Source of the DNA: an uncultured Devosia sp.
Lineage (GTDB): Bacteria; Pseudomonadota; Alphaproteobacteria; Rhizobiales; Devosiaceae
DNA: 64,000 nt
Direction: 5' to 3'
NCBI RefSeq assembly: GCF_963517015.1
Contig: NZ_CAUQDV010000001.1
Span: 2,734,001-2,798,000 of the forward strand
Part shown: piece after piece, positions 44,068-52,669 of the stretch
How the letters are laid out: every line of letters begins with the position of its first letter
How positions within the stretch are numbered: the first letter of the stretch is position 1
Program-made: the position numbers and the translations under genes
The notes under the pieces: generated by a model
The model's input: the letters and a program-made list of their open reading frames with translations, nothing else
What the model was told of the DNA's origin: nothing
The model's database searches: none

Positions 44068-44523
44068 TCAGTTATCCCCGCGCACCATGGTGAAGAAATC
44101 GACCTTGGTCGCCGCCGATTCATCGCGGCGCTGCTGGTCGGTCTTTTGCGCAAGTGCGCGCAGCGGCTCGATAATCTCGGCCTCCACCTTGGCTGCGTCG
44201 CGCTGCCAGAGCGCGTCGATCACGGCGATGATCTCGGCCTTGGCCAGGTCGCGGCCCAGGTTATACCCGTGCCCCACTTCCCCGGTTACAATGCGGACGC
44301 TGGCCCGGCTCACCGTCGCCTCGCCCAGATTGAAAGGAGCACCGCCACCGCCGGCCCGACCGCGCAGCATGACGAGGCCAACTTCTGGCCCACGGACTTT
44401 CGTATGTGCCGGCTTGTCGGTCCAGCCGTCCCAGAGCTCGGCCAAGGCGCGTGACGGCGCATGGGCCAGAATGTCGAGCGCAGCCTTGCGCTCTGCCAGA
44501 TTGATGGAAGTTTGCGTTTGCAT
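44068..44523 (-). CDS. phnG: C-P lyase subunit PhnG
   Basis: Core subunit, 151 residues. It contains RGPEVGLVMLRGRAGGGGAP, FNLGEATVSRASVRI and GHGYNLGRDLAKAE, the family pattern. First gene of the C-P lyase operon. ATG 44523 lies 13 bases downstream of the putative PhnF operator; the longer frame would run through it and into phnF. Confidence 0.94.
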   Translation of the reverse strand: MQTQTSINLAERKAALDILAHAPSRALAELWDGWTDKPAHTKVRGPEVGLVMLRGRAGGGGAPFNLGEATVSRASVRIVTGEVGHGYNLGRDLAKAEIIAVIDALWQRDAAKVEAEIIEPLRALAQKTDQQRRDESAATKVDFFTMVRGDN

Positions 44524-44535
44524 CCCAACCTCGAT

Positions 44536-44555
44536 TTGTCTAATGTAATAGACAA
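44536..44555. promoter_or_regulatory. Putative PhnF operator between phnG and phnF
   Basis: A perfect inverted repeat TTGTCTAATGTAATAGACAA (7-6-7), placed in the divergent phnG/phnF gap. The same 7-6-7 pattern recurs before phnM. Position and symmetry fit autoregulation by the HutC-type regulator PhnF; binding is inferred. Confidence 0.75.
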
Positions 44556-44599
44556 CTAATGTCGCTAATCCGCTCCTACGCTTCCCATGTGAAAATGCA

Positions 44600-45325
44600 A
44601 TGACAATCTCGAAAGACATTTCCGGCGGCGTAGCCCTGTGGCGTCGCATTGCCGATGCCATCCGCCTCGATATCGTCGGCGGCAAGCTGGCGGACGGCGA
44701 TCGCCTGCCGACGGAAGCCATTCTGGCCGAACGATTTTCGGCCAATCGCCACACGGTGCGCCGGGCCCTGGCGGTGCTGGCCGACGAGGGCGTGGTGGGC
44801 GCCGAACAGGGACGCGGCACCTTTGTGCGCAGCGCTAAAAGGCTCAGCTACCCGATCGGAAAGCGCACGCGTTTCCGCGAGGGGCTCAAGGGACAGGTGG
44901 CGGATTTTTCCAGCGTCAGCCTGGGCTTCCGACTTGAGAATGCGACGGCCGCCGTGGCGCGCGGACTTGGCATCAACACAGGCTCCAAGGTGGTGCGGAC
45001 CGAGGGGCTGACCTCGGCCGATGGCGTTCCGATGTCGCGCTCGACGACCTGGCTGGCCTATCGCCGCTTTCCCGATTTCGGCGAGCGGATGGCCGAGGCG
45101 CAGTCCTTCACCCGTGCCTTCCAAAGCTATGGTATCGCAGACTATTACCGCGCCTCGACGCGCATTTCGGCACGCCATGCCGATGTCGAAGAGACCAAGC
45201 TGCTGAAGCTCGTTCCAGGCGGCATTGTGCTGGTTTCGGAAGCCGTCGACATGGATAGCCAAGGCGAGCCAATCTCCTACGCGCTCAGCCGCTTCCCGGC
45301 AGAACGGATGGAGCTGGTGGTCTAG
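44600..45325 (+). CDS. phnF: Phosphonate metabolism regulator PhnF (GntR/HutC family)
   Basis: A 241-residue repressor-type protein. A winged-helix domain is at about 10-75 (LWRRIADAIRLDIVGGKLAD, FSANRHTVRRALAVLADEGV, QGRGTFV). A UTRA effector domain follows. It is divergent from phnG; its stop overlaps the phnN stop in convergent orientation. It likely senses phosphate or a phosphonate-pathway intermediate. Confidence 0.92.
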   Translation: MTISKDISGGVALWRRIADAIRLDIVGGKLADGDRLPTEAILAERFSANRHTVRRALAVLADEGVVGAEQGRGTFVRSAKRLSYPIGKRTRFREGLKGQVADFSSVSLGFRLENATAAVARGLGINTGSKVVRTEGLTSADGVPMSRSTTWLAYRRFPDFGERMAEAQSFTRAFQSYGIADYYRASTRISARHADVEETKLLKLVPGGIVLVSEAVDMDSQGEPISYALSRFPAERMELVV

Positions 45326-45882
45326 GCGCGGACCAGGCCTGCTGCGTCGGCGAGGAGCCGCGTGAACTGCTCGCCGGCAATCTCCAGCGCACCGGAATTG
45401 TCGATACGGATGGTGCTGGCGGGCAAGGTATCGCCGACGGTACGATCGAGCCTTTTGCCAATGGACTCAGCGGTTTCGCGGCCACGTGCGGCCAAACGCT
45501 GTTCCAGCACATCACGGTCGGCAGTGACCAGCACCACCAGCGCCTCCGGATAGCGCTGCATGACCGCCGGGATGACACTGCGGGAGAGATTGGCGACAAC
45601 CACCCTGCCCGCTGCAAGATCGTCTTCCAGCGTGATGGGCAGGCCATAGCGCAGCCCATGGGCATCCCAGTTGAGCGCGAATTGTCCCTTGGCTTCGGCC
45701 GCGGCAAAGTCGGCGATACTCATGCTGTCATGGTCTTCGCTGCCGCCGTCGGCCTCGCGGGTCACGACGCGGCGCACGAAGCTGACGTGGCCTGAGGCCT
45801 CAAGCCGTTGACGGGCAAAGAGGATCAGGCTGTCCTTGCCGACCCCGCTCGGCCCGACGACGGCGACGAAAGTTCCGCTCAT
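45322..45882 (-). CDS. phnN: Ribose 1,5-bisphosphokinase PhnN
   Basis: Makes PRPP from ribose-1,5-bisphosphate, recovering the ribose carrier of the C-P lyase route. It has 186 residues with a guanylate-kinase-like fold and the P-loop GPSGVGKDS at 10-18. It overlaps phnM upstream as ATGA. Confidence 0.93.
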   Translation of the reverse strand: MSGTFVAVVGPSGVGKDSLILFARQRLEASGHVSFVRRVVTREADGGSEDHDSMSIADFAAAEAKGQFALNWDAHGLRYGLPITLEDDLAAGRVVVANLSRSVIPAVMQRYPEALVVLVTADRDVLEQRLAARGRETAESIGKRLDRTVGDTLPASTIRIDNSGALEIAGEQFTRLLADAAGLVRA

Positions 45883-47027
45883 ATGACGCGCTTGCCCTGG
45901 CGCCAGACGGTCAGGACGATCGGGATACCGTCCTCGATGCGCAGATGGACGAAGTCGGCACGCTTGCCGACGGCGATCTCGCCGCGATCGTCGAAACCAG
46001 CCGCTTCGGCCGGGCGCTTGGTGACCAGCTGAATGGCTTTCGACAGGCTTATCCCCTCTACGTTCTCGGCGAGCGAGAATGCAGACTGAAGCATGGAAAA
46101 GGGAATGTAGTCGGAGGAAATGATGTCGAGCAGATCCGCTTCGGCCAGAGCACGCGCCGAGACATTGCCGGAGTGAGACCCACCGCGCACGATATTGGGG
46201 CCACCCATCAGGATCGAAAGGCCAGCCTGGCGCGAGGCCTTGGCTGCTTCCAGCGTGGTGGGGAATTCGGCGATATGCAGACCCAGTTCCACTGCTTCTT
46301 CGACATGGGCGCGCGTGGCGTCGTCATGGCTGGCGAGAACAATGCCCTTGTCATGGCAGATTTCTGCGATCGCACGACGGAAGGGACCGGAATGAGCCTG
46401 CGACTGCGCGTTGCGGCGGGCCGAGAAAGCGTCGAGCTCGGCGTCGCTCATCTTGGTCTTGCCCTGGTAATAGACCTTGTACGCCTCAAGGCTGGCGAAC
46501 TGGCGCTGACCGGGGGCATGATCCATCAACGAGGCAACGCGCACCAGCGGATCATCCTGCATGGCGGTGAAGCTTTCGAGGCAATCTGGTGCCGACACTT
46601 CACAACGCAGATGAATGTGATGCTCGGCGCGCAGGCGCCCGGCCTCGTTGCCGGCCCGGATGGCGCCAGCGAGAACGCGCATTTCGGCGGCGCTGACATC
46701 GGTATCCTCGTCGAGCCCGATACGGATGGCGTCGAGCACGGTGGTGATGCCGGAAGCGGCGATCTGGGCGTCATGCGCCTGCACGGCGGCAACAGGATTC
46801 CAGCGCACTTTCGGACGCGGCGCATAGTGGGTTTCGAGGTGATCGGTATGAAGTTCGACCAGTCCCGGAATCAGGTAATCGCCCTCAAGGTCGATGCCGG
46901 TGCGCGTGGGCGAACCAATATCGGTGATGATGCCGCCATCGACCCGGACCGAGCCTTCGACGACCTGATCGGCCAGCACGAGACGGGCATTGGTGAGGAC
47001 GGAGTCCCCAAGGGCGACTGAGTTCAT
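45879..47027 (-). CDS. phnM: Alpha-D-ribose 1-methylphosphonate 5-triphosphate diphosphatase PhnM
   Basis: Removes pyrophosphate from the ribosyl-phosphonate triphosphate; amidohydrolase fold of 382 residues. The metal-binding pair LVELHTDHLETH (His60, His63) is present, with LASHDDAT near the C-terminal metal site. I chose ATG 47027; a longer frame to 47141 would read through the putative operator. It is transcribed with phnN on a unit separate from phnGHIJKL. Confidence 0.93.
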   Translation of the reverse strand: MNSVALGDSVLTNARLVLADQVVEGSVRVDGGIITDIGSPTRTGIDLEGDYLIPGLVELHTDHLETHYAPRPKVRWNPVAAVQAHDAQIAASGITTVLDAIRIGLDEDTDVSAAEMRVLAGAIRAGNEAGRLRAEHHIHLRCEVSAPDCLESFTAMQDDPLVRVASLMDHAPGQRQFASLEAYKVYYQGKTKMSDAELDAFSARRNAQSQAHSGPFRRAIAEICHDKGIVLASHDDATRAHVEEAVELGLHIAEFPTTLEAAKASRQAGLSILMGGPNIVRGGSHSGNVSARALAEADLLDIISSDYIPFSMLQSAFSLAENVEGISLSKAIQLVTKRPAEAAGFDDRGEIAVGKRADFVHLRIEDGIPIVLTVWRQGKRVI

Positions 47028-47109
47028 GATGGCGACATTCCGGCTGATTTGACGACAGGAGAATTGCGGTAGCCCAAATAGATGACAATTTGGCGACCGC
47101 CTGGTGGAT

Positions 47110-47129
47110 TTGTCTATTAAATTGGACAT
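47110..47129. promoter_or_regulatory. Putative PhnF operator upstream of phnM
   Basis: TTGTCTA, six bases, TGGACAT: the same 7-6-7 plan as the site at 44536-44555, with two mismatches in the right arm. A second short palindrome GGACATCATTGTCC overlaps it on the right. It lies 83 bases upstream of the phnM ATG. Confidence 0.65.
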
Positions 47130-47307
47130 CATTGTCCACATCGGGGCACGCCGGGAAGCTTTTGCTAACCGTGTGAATTCGTCCCGGTCGTTTGCGCGCC
47201 GGGATTAAGCCCGTGTTATTTTTTGGAGGATCACTGTCCGGCAACACCTTGGTTGCGGCAGGGAACGCGCGCGATCAAGCCATGGACAATCAGATTGGAC
47301 ATCGGCC

Positions 47308-50193
47308 TTGCCTCCGTTCCCCTATTCGCGCTGCCTTATTGCAGCCAGCGGCGTTTGCCGCCACCTCCGCCTCTTCCACCTGAACCGCGGCGTCAACCTG
47401 TTGGCAGTGCTGACGGCCCTGTCTTTGCCGGCACAGGCTCAGCAGTGGACAGGCGTCACATCACCCGACTGGAGCACGCCGTCGAACTGGAACACAGGAC
47501 TGGCCCCGGATGGCGGCACGTCTGTGCAGATTGACACCGACGCGACCAACCAAGCAATCGCCAGTGGCGTGACCTTCACAACCAATCAGAGTGTGAACGT
47601 CGGTTCGGGCGCGGGTAGCCATGGTACGCTGGTCATCCGCGATGGCTCGAGCTTCGACATATCGAGCCTGACGGTGGGTGCGCAGGGCACCGGGACTGTC
47701 ACGGTGGAGGACGCCACGGTATTAGCTCGGGTCTTTGTCTGGCTGGGTGACAATAGTGGCGGTACCGGCACGCTCAATATTGCCGGGCCCAATGCACGGT
47801 TCAATGCGCCGAGCTATTTCATCGATGTCGGCAATCACGGCACCGGTTCTCTCAACATTACCAACGGCGCGCAGGTGCGCACCAATGTGGGCTATGTCGG
47901 CGACAATCCCGGCTCCAATGGCTTTGTGACCATTTCGGGCGCGGGTTCGCTGTGGGAGGCGCCGCGTTTCTTCGGACTCGGCGGAGACGGCAATGCCACG
48001 GTGCTGATCGAGAATGGCGGAAGGATGATCACGGCGGGCGAAGCCGGACTGGCCTATACCGCGACATCGAACAGCCTGATGACCGTCACCGGCAGCGGAT
48101 CGCAATTCGGCGCCGGTGATTTTGCCGTAGGCGTTTTCGGCCAGGGCGCGTTGCGTGTTGACGACGGCGGTCTGGTCACGGCAGACGCGGTTTACCTGGG
48201 CTATGGCAACAACACCAGCGGCACGATGACCGCAGCGGGGACACCGGGCGCACGCGGCGTGGTTTCGACCGGCAAGGTCATCAAGGGCAATGGCAATGCG
48301 GCGGTGCTGCTCGACGGCGGCGCGTTGCAGGCGCGTGGTAACCAGTCGGACTTCCTGAGTAATTTCTCAGCGGGTGACATTACGGCTGGCGCTGGCGGCG
48401 CTTGGTTCGACAGCAACGGCTTTGACATCGGCATCACCGCGCCACTGTCGGGGCCTGGCGGACTGAACAAGATCGGCAACGGCCGCCTGACGTTGGCAAG
48501 CAACAGCGCGGGCCTGCTGGGGCAGTCGAGCGTACAGGCGGGAACGCTCAACGTGACCGGGGTGCTGGGTGGAGACTTGGTGCTAGCCTCATTCGCCCAG
48601 CTCACCGGCAATGGCGCAGTGGGTAATCTGGTGGCTGGCGCCAATGCCATCATCGCGCCAGGCCCGGGCGTCGCCACGCTGACGGTCAACGGCGACCTGA
48701 CACTCGATAGTGGCTCGACCTTTGCCGTGGACGTCAGTGGCGCAGGTCTAGCAGACCGTGTGGCGGTCACCGGCACAGCCCAGGTGGCCGGCGTGGTTTC
48801 CGTGACAGGCGTGGATACGCAGAACAGTTATCACAGCGGCGCGCGCTATCGCATTGTGGATGCCGCGCTGGTTGATGGCGGCTTTTCTGCGGCTCAGTCG
48901 CAGTCGGGTTTTCTGCAGTTTTCCATTGACCAGCAGAATGACGCAGTCGACCTGGTGGTCAATCTTGTCGGCGGCAACCCGGGCGGCACTCCCGGCACGC
49001 AGCCGGTGGTTTTCGCCATGGCGGCTGACACTGCCAATCATCGGGCAACGGCCGGAGCCGTGGATGAATTTGCGCAAAGCGGGGACGCGTTGGTTGTCTA
49101 CAACACCTTGTTGTCGTTGAGCCAAGATGAAGCTCGCGATGCGCTGGACCAGATCTCGGGCGAGATCCACGCCTCGGACCAATTGCTGACGGCCGAGAAT
49201 TTCGAGCTGTTCGCCGACACCCTGATCCGCCGCACGCATAGCCGGTTGGCGTCCAATCGCAGTTTCGAGCCGCTGGCCTATGCCGCCTCTGTGACCAATG
49301 CCGGTGTGGTAGCGATCGAGGGCGTTGTCGGCGATGCGCCTGCAGTCGTGCAGAACAATGTGTGGCTTTCCCCGCGTGCCGCGAAGGGCTCGTCATCGAC
49401 TGACGGGAATGTTGCCGCCGCCGAATGGGACGCGGCCGGCCTCGCCGGCGGCTATGAAGTGGAAACCACACTCTGGGGCGGTTGGGCGCAGGCTGGTTTC
49501 GGGCTCGGCCTCAACAGCGGGACTGTGTCGGTTCCGGCGCGTCGATCCGTGGCGACCAATCAGAGCGGCACACTGGGTGTCTATGGCAGCTGGACCGATG
49601 GCAATTGGCATCTGGGCGGCGCGCTGGCCTATGCGGGCGGCGAGACCGAGACGTCGCGCCGCATGGCGTTTGGTGGGCTCGACCGGACGGCCAGCGCCAG
49701 CTACTGGACTCAGGCCGTGGGCGGTTCGCTGGAAGCCCACTATGACCACGCCCTCACAGATGATCTCGGTATAGCCCCGATCGGCACGCTGGACTTCGGC
49801 TGGACTCGGCACGGCGGTGCGACAGAGACCGGCGCCGGCGCGCTTAATGCCACAATTGCAGAGGAAAGCCGGTTCCGGGCGGATATCGGCCTGGGACTGG
49901 GCCTGGACTATGCCCTGCCCCTGGCGTCGGATCATGACATGACACTGACCGCCCGGGCAATCTGGCAGCATAGCCTGGGAGAACTTGCCAGCCAGCAGTC
50001 GCTGTCACTGGCTGGTGGCGGATCGGGTTTCGACGTTGCCGGAAGCAATGTATCGCGCGACCGGCTGGTCCTCGGCGCGGGCCTGTCGTTTGCAGCGCAG
50101 GACAATCTGGCGCTTTCGCTGGGCTATGACGGCGACTTTTCTGCCGTAGACCAGAGCCATTCGGTACAGGGCAGCCTCAAGCTGCAGTTCTGA
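47308..50193 (+). CDS. Type V autotransporter with T5SS/PEP-CTERM-type repeats
   Basis: A secreted or surface protein of ~961 residues. The signal peptide ends in VNLLAVLTALSLPAQA. The passenger has repeated units of ~35-40 residues such as GTGTLNIAGPNARFNAPSYF, NGFVTISGAGSLWEAPRFF and NSLMTVTGSGSQFGAGDF, which fold as a beta-helix; these match the known T5SS/PEP-CTERM repeat class. The C-terminal ~280 residues form the beta-barrel and end LKLQF, with the usual terminal Phe. No ATG is available in frame; TTG 47308 is the longest start and its ribosome site is poor, so the real start is uncertain. Confidence 0.85.
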   Translation: MPPFPYSRCLIAASGVCRHLRLFHLNRGVNLLAVLTALSLPAQAQQWTGVTSPDWSTPSNWNTGLAPDGGTSVQIDTDATNQAIASGVTFTTNQSVNVGSGAGSHGTLVIRDGSSFDISSLTVGAQGTGTVTVEDATVLARVFVWLGDNSGGTGTLNIAGPNARFNAPSYFIDVGNHGTGSLNITNGAQVRTNVGYVGDNPGSNGFVTISGAGSLWEAPRFFGLGGDGNATVLIENGGRMITAGEAGLAYTATSNSLMTVTGSGSQFGAGDFAVGVFGQGALRVDDGGLVTADAVYLGYGNNTSGTMTAAGTPGARGVVSTGKVIKGNGNAAVLLDGGALQARGNQSDFLSNFSAGDITAGAGGAWFDSNGFDIGITAPLSGPGGLNKIGNGRLTLASNSAGLLGQSSVQAGTLNVTGVLGGDLVLASFAQLTGNGAVGNLVAGANAIIAPGPGVATLTVNGDLTLDSGSTFAVDVSGAGLADRVAVTGTAQVAGVVSVTGVDTQNSYHSGARYRIVDAALVDGGFSAAQSQSGFLQFSIDQQNDAVDLVVNLVGGNPGGTPGTQPVVFAMAADTANHRATAGAVDEFAQSGDALVVYNTLLSLSQDEARDALDQISGEIHASDQLLTAENFELFADTLIRRTHSRLASNRSFEPLAYAASVTNAGVVAIEGVVGDAPAVVQNNVWLSPRAAKGSSSTDGNVAAAEWDAAGLAGGYEVETTLWGGWAQAGFGLGLNSGTVSVPARRSVATNQSGTLGVYGSWTDGNWHLGGALAYAGGETETSRRMAFGGLDRTASASYWTQAVGGSLEAHYDHALTDDLGIAPIGTLDFGWTRHGGATETGAGALNATIAEESRFRADIGLGLGLDYALPLASDHDMTLTARAIWQHSLGELASQQSLSLAGGGSGFDVAGSNVSRDRLVLGAGLSFAAQDNLALSLGYDGDFSAVDQSHSVQGSLKLQF

Positions 50194-50214
50194 CGAGGAT
50201 TTTCGGGAAGCAAG

Positions 50215-50305
50215 TGGCGGAGAGGATGGGATTCGAACCCACGAGGACCTTTAGAGCCCTGCGCCCTTAGCAGGGGCGTGCCTTCGACCACTCGGCCACC
50301 TCTCC
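50215..50305 (-). tRNA. tRNA-Ser(GCU)
   Basis: The minus strand folds as a class II tRNA. The acceptor stem GGAGAGG pairs with CCTCTCC, the anticodon loop CTGCTAA has anticodon GCU, a long variable arm follows, and the T loop is GGTTCGAATCC. The discriminator is G and CCA is encoded in the gene. It reads AGC/AGU serine codons. Confidence 0.95.
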
Positions 50306-50378
50306 GGCAGGAGCGTGGATAGCGGGCACCGGGTTGCATGGCAAGTGGTTTTTGGCTTGCTCCCCGGTTTGCTGAAGC

Positions 50379-50399
50379 GGGCCCGGATGTTCCGGGCCC
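50379..50399 (-). terminator. Hairpin downstream of the GST gene
   Basis: GGGCCCGG, five-base loop, CCGGGCCC, 12 bases beyond the GST stop. No T run follows, so it may be a weak terminator or a stabilising hairpin. Confidence 0.5.
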
Positions 50400-50411
50400 C
50401 GAGTGCAGCGA

Positions 50412-51110
50412 TCAGCGCTGGTTGAAGAGAATCTTCTGGGCTTCCTTGTCGTCGGCCAGGCTCTGCTGGGCGACGTCCTTGCCCCAGTTGAGGCCGCGTT
50501 CGACAGCGAGGCGCGCAGCGAGGCGCTCGATCCAGCTCAGGACATTGGGATAGTCGGCGCGGGTGATGCCGTAGCGCTCCCAGCCCTGGGCCCAGCCGAT
50601 GGAGGCGATATCGGCAATGGAATAGTCGCCGGCGATATAGTCGCGGCCCTCGAGCTGGGTGTTCAATACACGGAACAGGCGATGAGTCTCGTCGGTATAA
50701 CGCTTCTGAGCGTAGGGGATTTTCTCGGGTGCATAGACGTTGAAGTGGTTGTTCTGGCCGAGCATGGGGCCGAAGCCGCCGACCTGCCAGAACAGCCATT
50801 CATCGACCTTGACCTGCTGGCGCGGGTCGGTCGGGTAGAACTGGCCGAATTTCAGGCCCAGATATTTGAGGATGGCGCCAGATTCGAAAATGGAGATCGG
50901 GGCGCCGTCGGGGCCTTCGGGATCGACAATGGCCGGAATCTTGTTGTTGGGCGAGATGGCGAGAAAGTCGGGCTTGAACTGTTCGCCCTTGCCGATGTCG
51001 AGGCGGTGGTAATTCCACGGCACGCCAAGCTCTTCGAGGATGATGTGGACCTTCTGCCCGTTTGGCGTGGGCAGCGAATAGGCCTCGATCGGCTTGGTCT
51101 GGGTGGTCAT
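50412..51110 (-). CDS. Glutathione S-transferase, Nu-class-like (YghU/YfcG)
   Basis: A 232-residue GST. The N-terminal thioredoxin-fold domain has SLPTPNGQKVHIILEELG, the Nu-class signature with a Thr in place of the usual Tyr/Ser, and NNKIPAIVDPEG with FESGAILKYLG. The C-terminal helical domain follows. Family members bind glutathione disulfide and act as disulfide reductases. It stands alone upstream of the tRNA-Ser gene. Confidence 0.9.
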   Translation of the reverse strand: MTTQTKPIEAYSLPTPNGQKVHIILEELGVPWNYHRLDIGKGEQFKPDFLAISPNNKIPAIVDPEGPDGAPISIFESGAILKYLGLKFGQFYPTDPRQQVKVDEWLFWQVGGFGPMLGQNNHFNVYAPEKIPYAQKRYTDETHRLFRVLNTQLEGRDYIAGDYSIADIASIGWAQGWERYGITRADYPNVLSWIERLAARLAVERGLNWGKDVAQQSLADDKEAQKILFNQR

Positions 51111-51210
51111 TGCCGTGTCTTCCGTGATTGATGCGATGGCGGCAGACTATCGGTGACTGACGATGAAGGGCAAGGCAACATGTTGCAGCCCTGCCCTTTC
51201 GATTGAACCA

Positions 51211-51651
51211 TCATACCCGTTTGAGGACGAGCTGCGGATTGCCATTGCCGCGCATGGCGCTGGACGTGCCGTGGATGTCGACGGTCGACACCACGCGGTG
51301 ACGCAGGGCGGCGAACATGAAGGTCGGCGTGACATTGACTGGGGCGTCAAACTGGATGGTCACGGTGTAATTCTGCATGTTGCCAAGCAGCTGGACGCCG
51401 ATCAGCATGCCGGTGAAGGGCTGGTCGAGGTAGAGACCCTTGACCTTCTGGCCGACCTGCCAGGGCGAGACCACCCGATCGGGCAGCGCGGCGCGGGCGG
51501 TGTTCCAGTCGCGATAGCCGTGCGCGCGGGCGACCTGTTCGAGGGCGGCGCCGTGAGACAAGGTTTCGCCAGCCAGTTCGCGCTGGGCGCGCAATACCTT
51601 GGCTTCGGATTTGAGGGTTTGGGCGGATGGGGTATCGAGCGAAAACGACAT
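51211..51651 (-). CDS. Glyoxalase-superfamily-related protein
   Basis: A 146-residue protein. It opens MSFSLDTPSAQTLKSEAKVL and has the conserved segment LSHGAALEQVARAHGYRDWN in the first half, a pattern of the family annotated as glyoxalase-related. No metal-site residues can be assigned, so an enzymatic role is not claimed. ATG 51651 is chosen over the longer frame to 51705. Confidence 0.7.
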   Translation of the reverse strand: MSFSLDTPSAQTLKSEAKVLRAQRELAGETLSHGAALEQVARAHGYRDWNTARAALPDRVVSPWQVGQKVKGLYLDQPFTGMLIGVQLLGNMQNYTVTIQFDAPVNVTPTFMFAALRHRVVSTVDIHGTSSAMRGNGNPQLVLKRV

Positions 51652-51901
51652 GACTAGTCCTCTCAATGCTTGAGGCGACTTGATCCATGGGGCTCGCATT
51701 GCCATGACGCGCCTTGCAAGGAAGAACCTGTGGTTCGTTCTTGGCTCGGGGACTGGACTTCACCATCGGAATTGCTTCCGGCGAGCGGCGGGTGCCAGCG
51801 ACCTGAGCGGGATATGAGCCTCATGCCCTGTTTTGTCAACGCATGGCTGGGCTGCGGGCACGGGCGGTGCTATGCGGTGCCGTTAGAGGTGAGGACCCGA
51901 G

Positions 51902-52669
51902 ATGATCGAAGCGCTGTTTCTGCTGGTGGCCGGCTTTGTCGGCGGGTCACTCAATTCGCTGGCCGGGGGCGGTTCGTTCATCGTATTCCCGGCGCTGCTG
52001 GCGGTCGGGGTTCCTCCCGTCTTGGCCAATGCGTCGAACACCTATGCCGCCCTGCCCGGCTATGCCAGCGGCGCGCTGGGCTACTGGAAGAGCCTTGGTC
52101 AATATCGCGACCGGTTGCTGCTCTACGTCGTGATAGCAGCGGTGTTCGGCTATGTGGGCGCAGAACTGCTGCTGGTGGTGACGGACGAGCAGTTTGCCCT
52201 GGTGGTGCCGTGGCTGATGCTGTTTGCGGTGCTGCTGTTTGCCTTTGGCAATTGGCTGAATGCGTTAGTGGCGGCGCGCAGCGGCGGGCGGCGGGGGATG
52301 AAACTGATCGGCAGCGGGTTACTGCTGCTGTTCCTTGCCGGGGTCTGCGTCTATGGCGGATTCTTCAATGCGGGCCTGGGCATATTGCTCTTGGCCTTCC
52401 TCGCCACGGCCGGGCTGCGCGACATCCATGCGATGAACGGGCTCAAGCTGGTGATTTCGTCGACCGTGGCGCTGGTGGCCGTGGCGCGGTTCGCCTTCAA
52501 TGGCTCGATCGACTGGTATCACGGCTCCATCGCCCTGGTCGGGGTCACCGTGGGCGGCTATGTGGCGGCCCGCAATGCGCATCGCATTCCTTCGCAGTGG
52601 ATCCGCACGGCGGTGATCGTCTATGGGCTGTTCATGACCGGGTATTTTTTCTGGGGTGCCTATCTCTAG
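51902..52669 (+). CDS. TauE/SafE-family permease
   Basis: Inner-membrane protein of 255 residues with about eight helices. The family motif GSLNSLAGGGSFIVFPALL lies at the N-terminus, and FFNAGLGILLLAFLA is its second-half echo. Members export sulfite, sulfoacetate or other small organosulfur anions. It converges with the molybdopterin oxidoreductase gene with a 4-base overlap of the stops. The substrate is unknown. Confidence 0.88.
   Translation: MIEALFLLVAGFVGGSLNSLAGGGSFIVFPALLAVGVPPVLANASNTYAALPGYASGALGYWKSLGQYRDRLLLYVVIAAVFGYVGAELLLVVTDEQFALVVPWLMLFAVLLFAFGNWLNALVAARSGGRRGMKLIGSGLLLLFLAGVCVYGGFFNAGLGILLLAFLATAGLRDIHAMNGLKLVISSTVALVAVARFAFNGSIDWYHGSIALVGVTVGGYVAARNAHRIPSQWIRTAVIVYGLFMTGYFFWGAYL

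Noticed and set aside
44536..44599. A Pho box in front of phnG
   Set aside because: I looked for CTGTCAT-like heptamers with an 11-base period on both strands and found none; only the 7-6-7 palindrome stands out.
47110..47145. The phnM upstream palindrome as a terminator
   Set aside because: It is AT-rich with a weak stem and no T run in either direction, and it matches the operator at phnG better.
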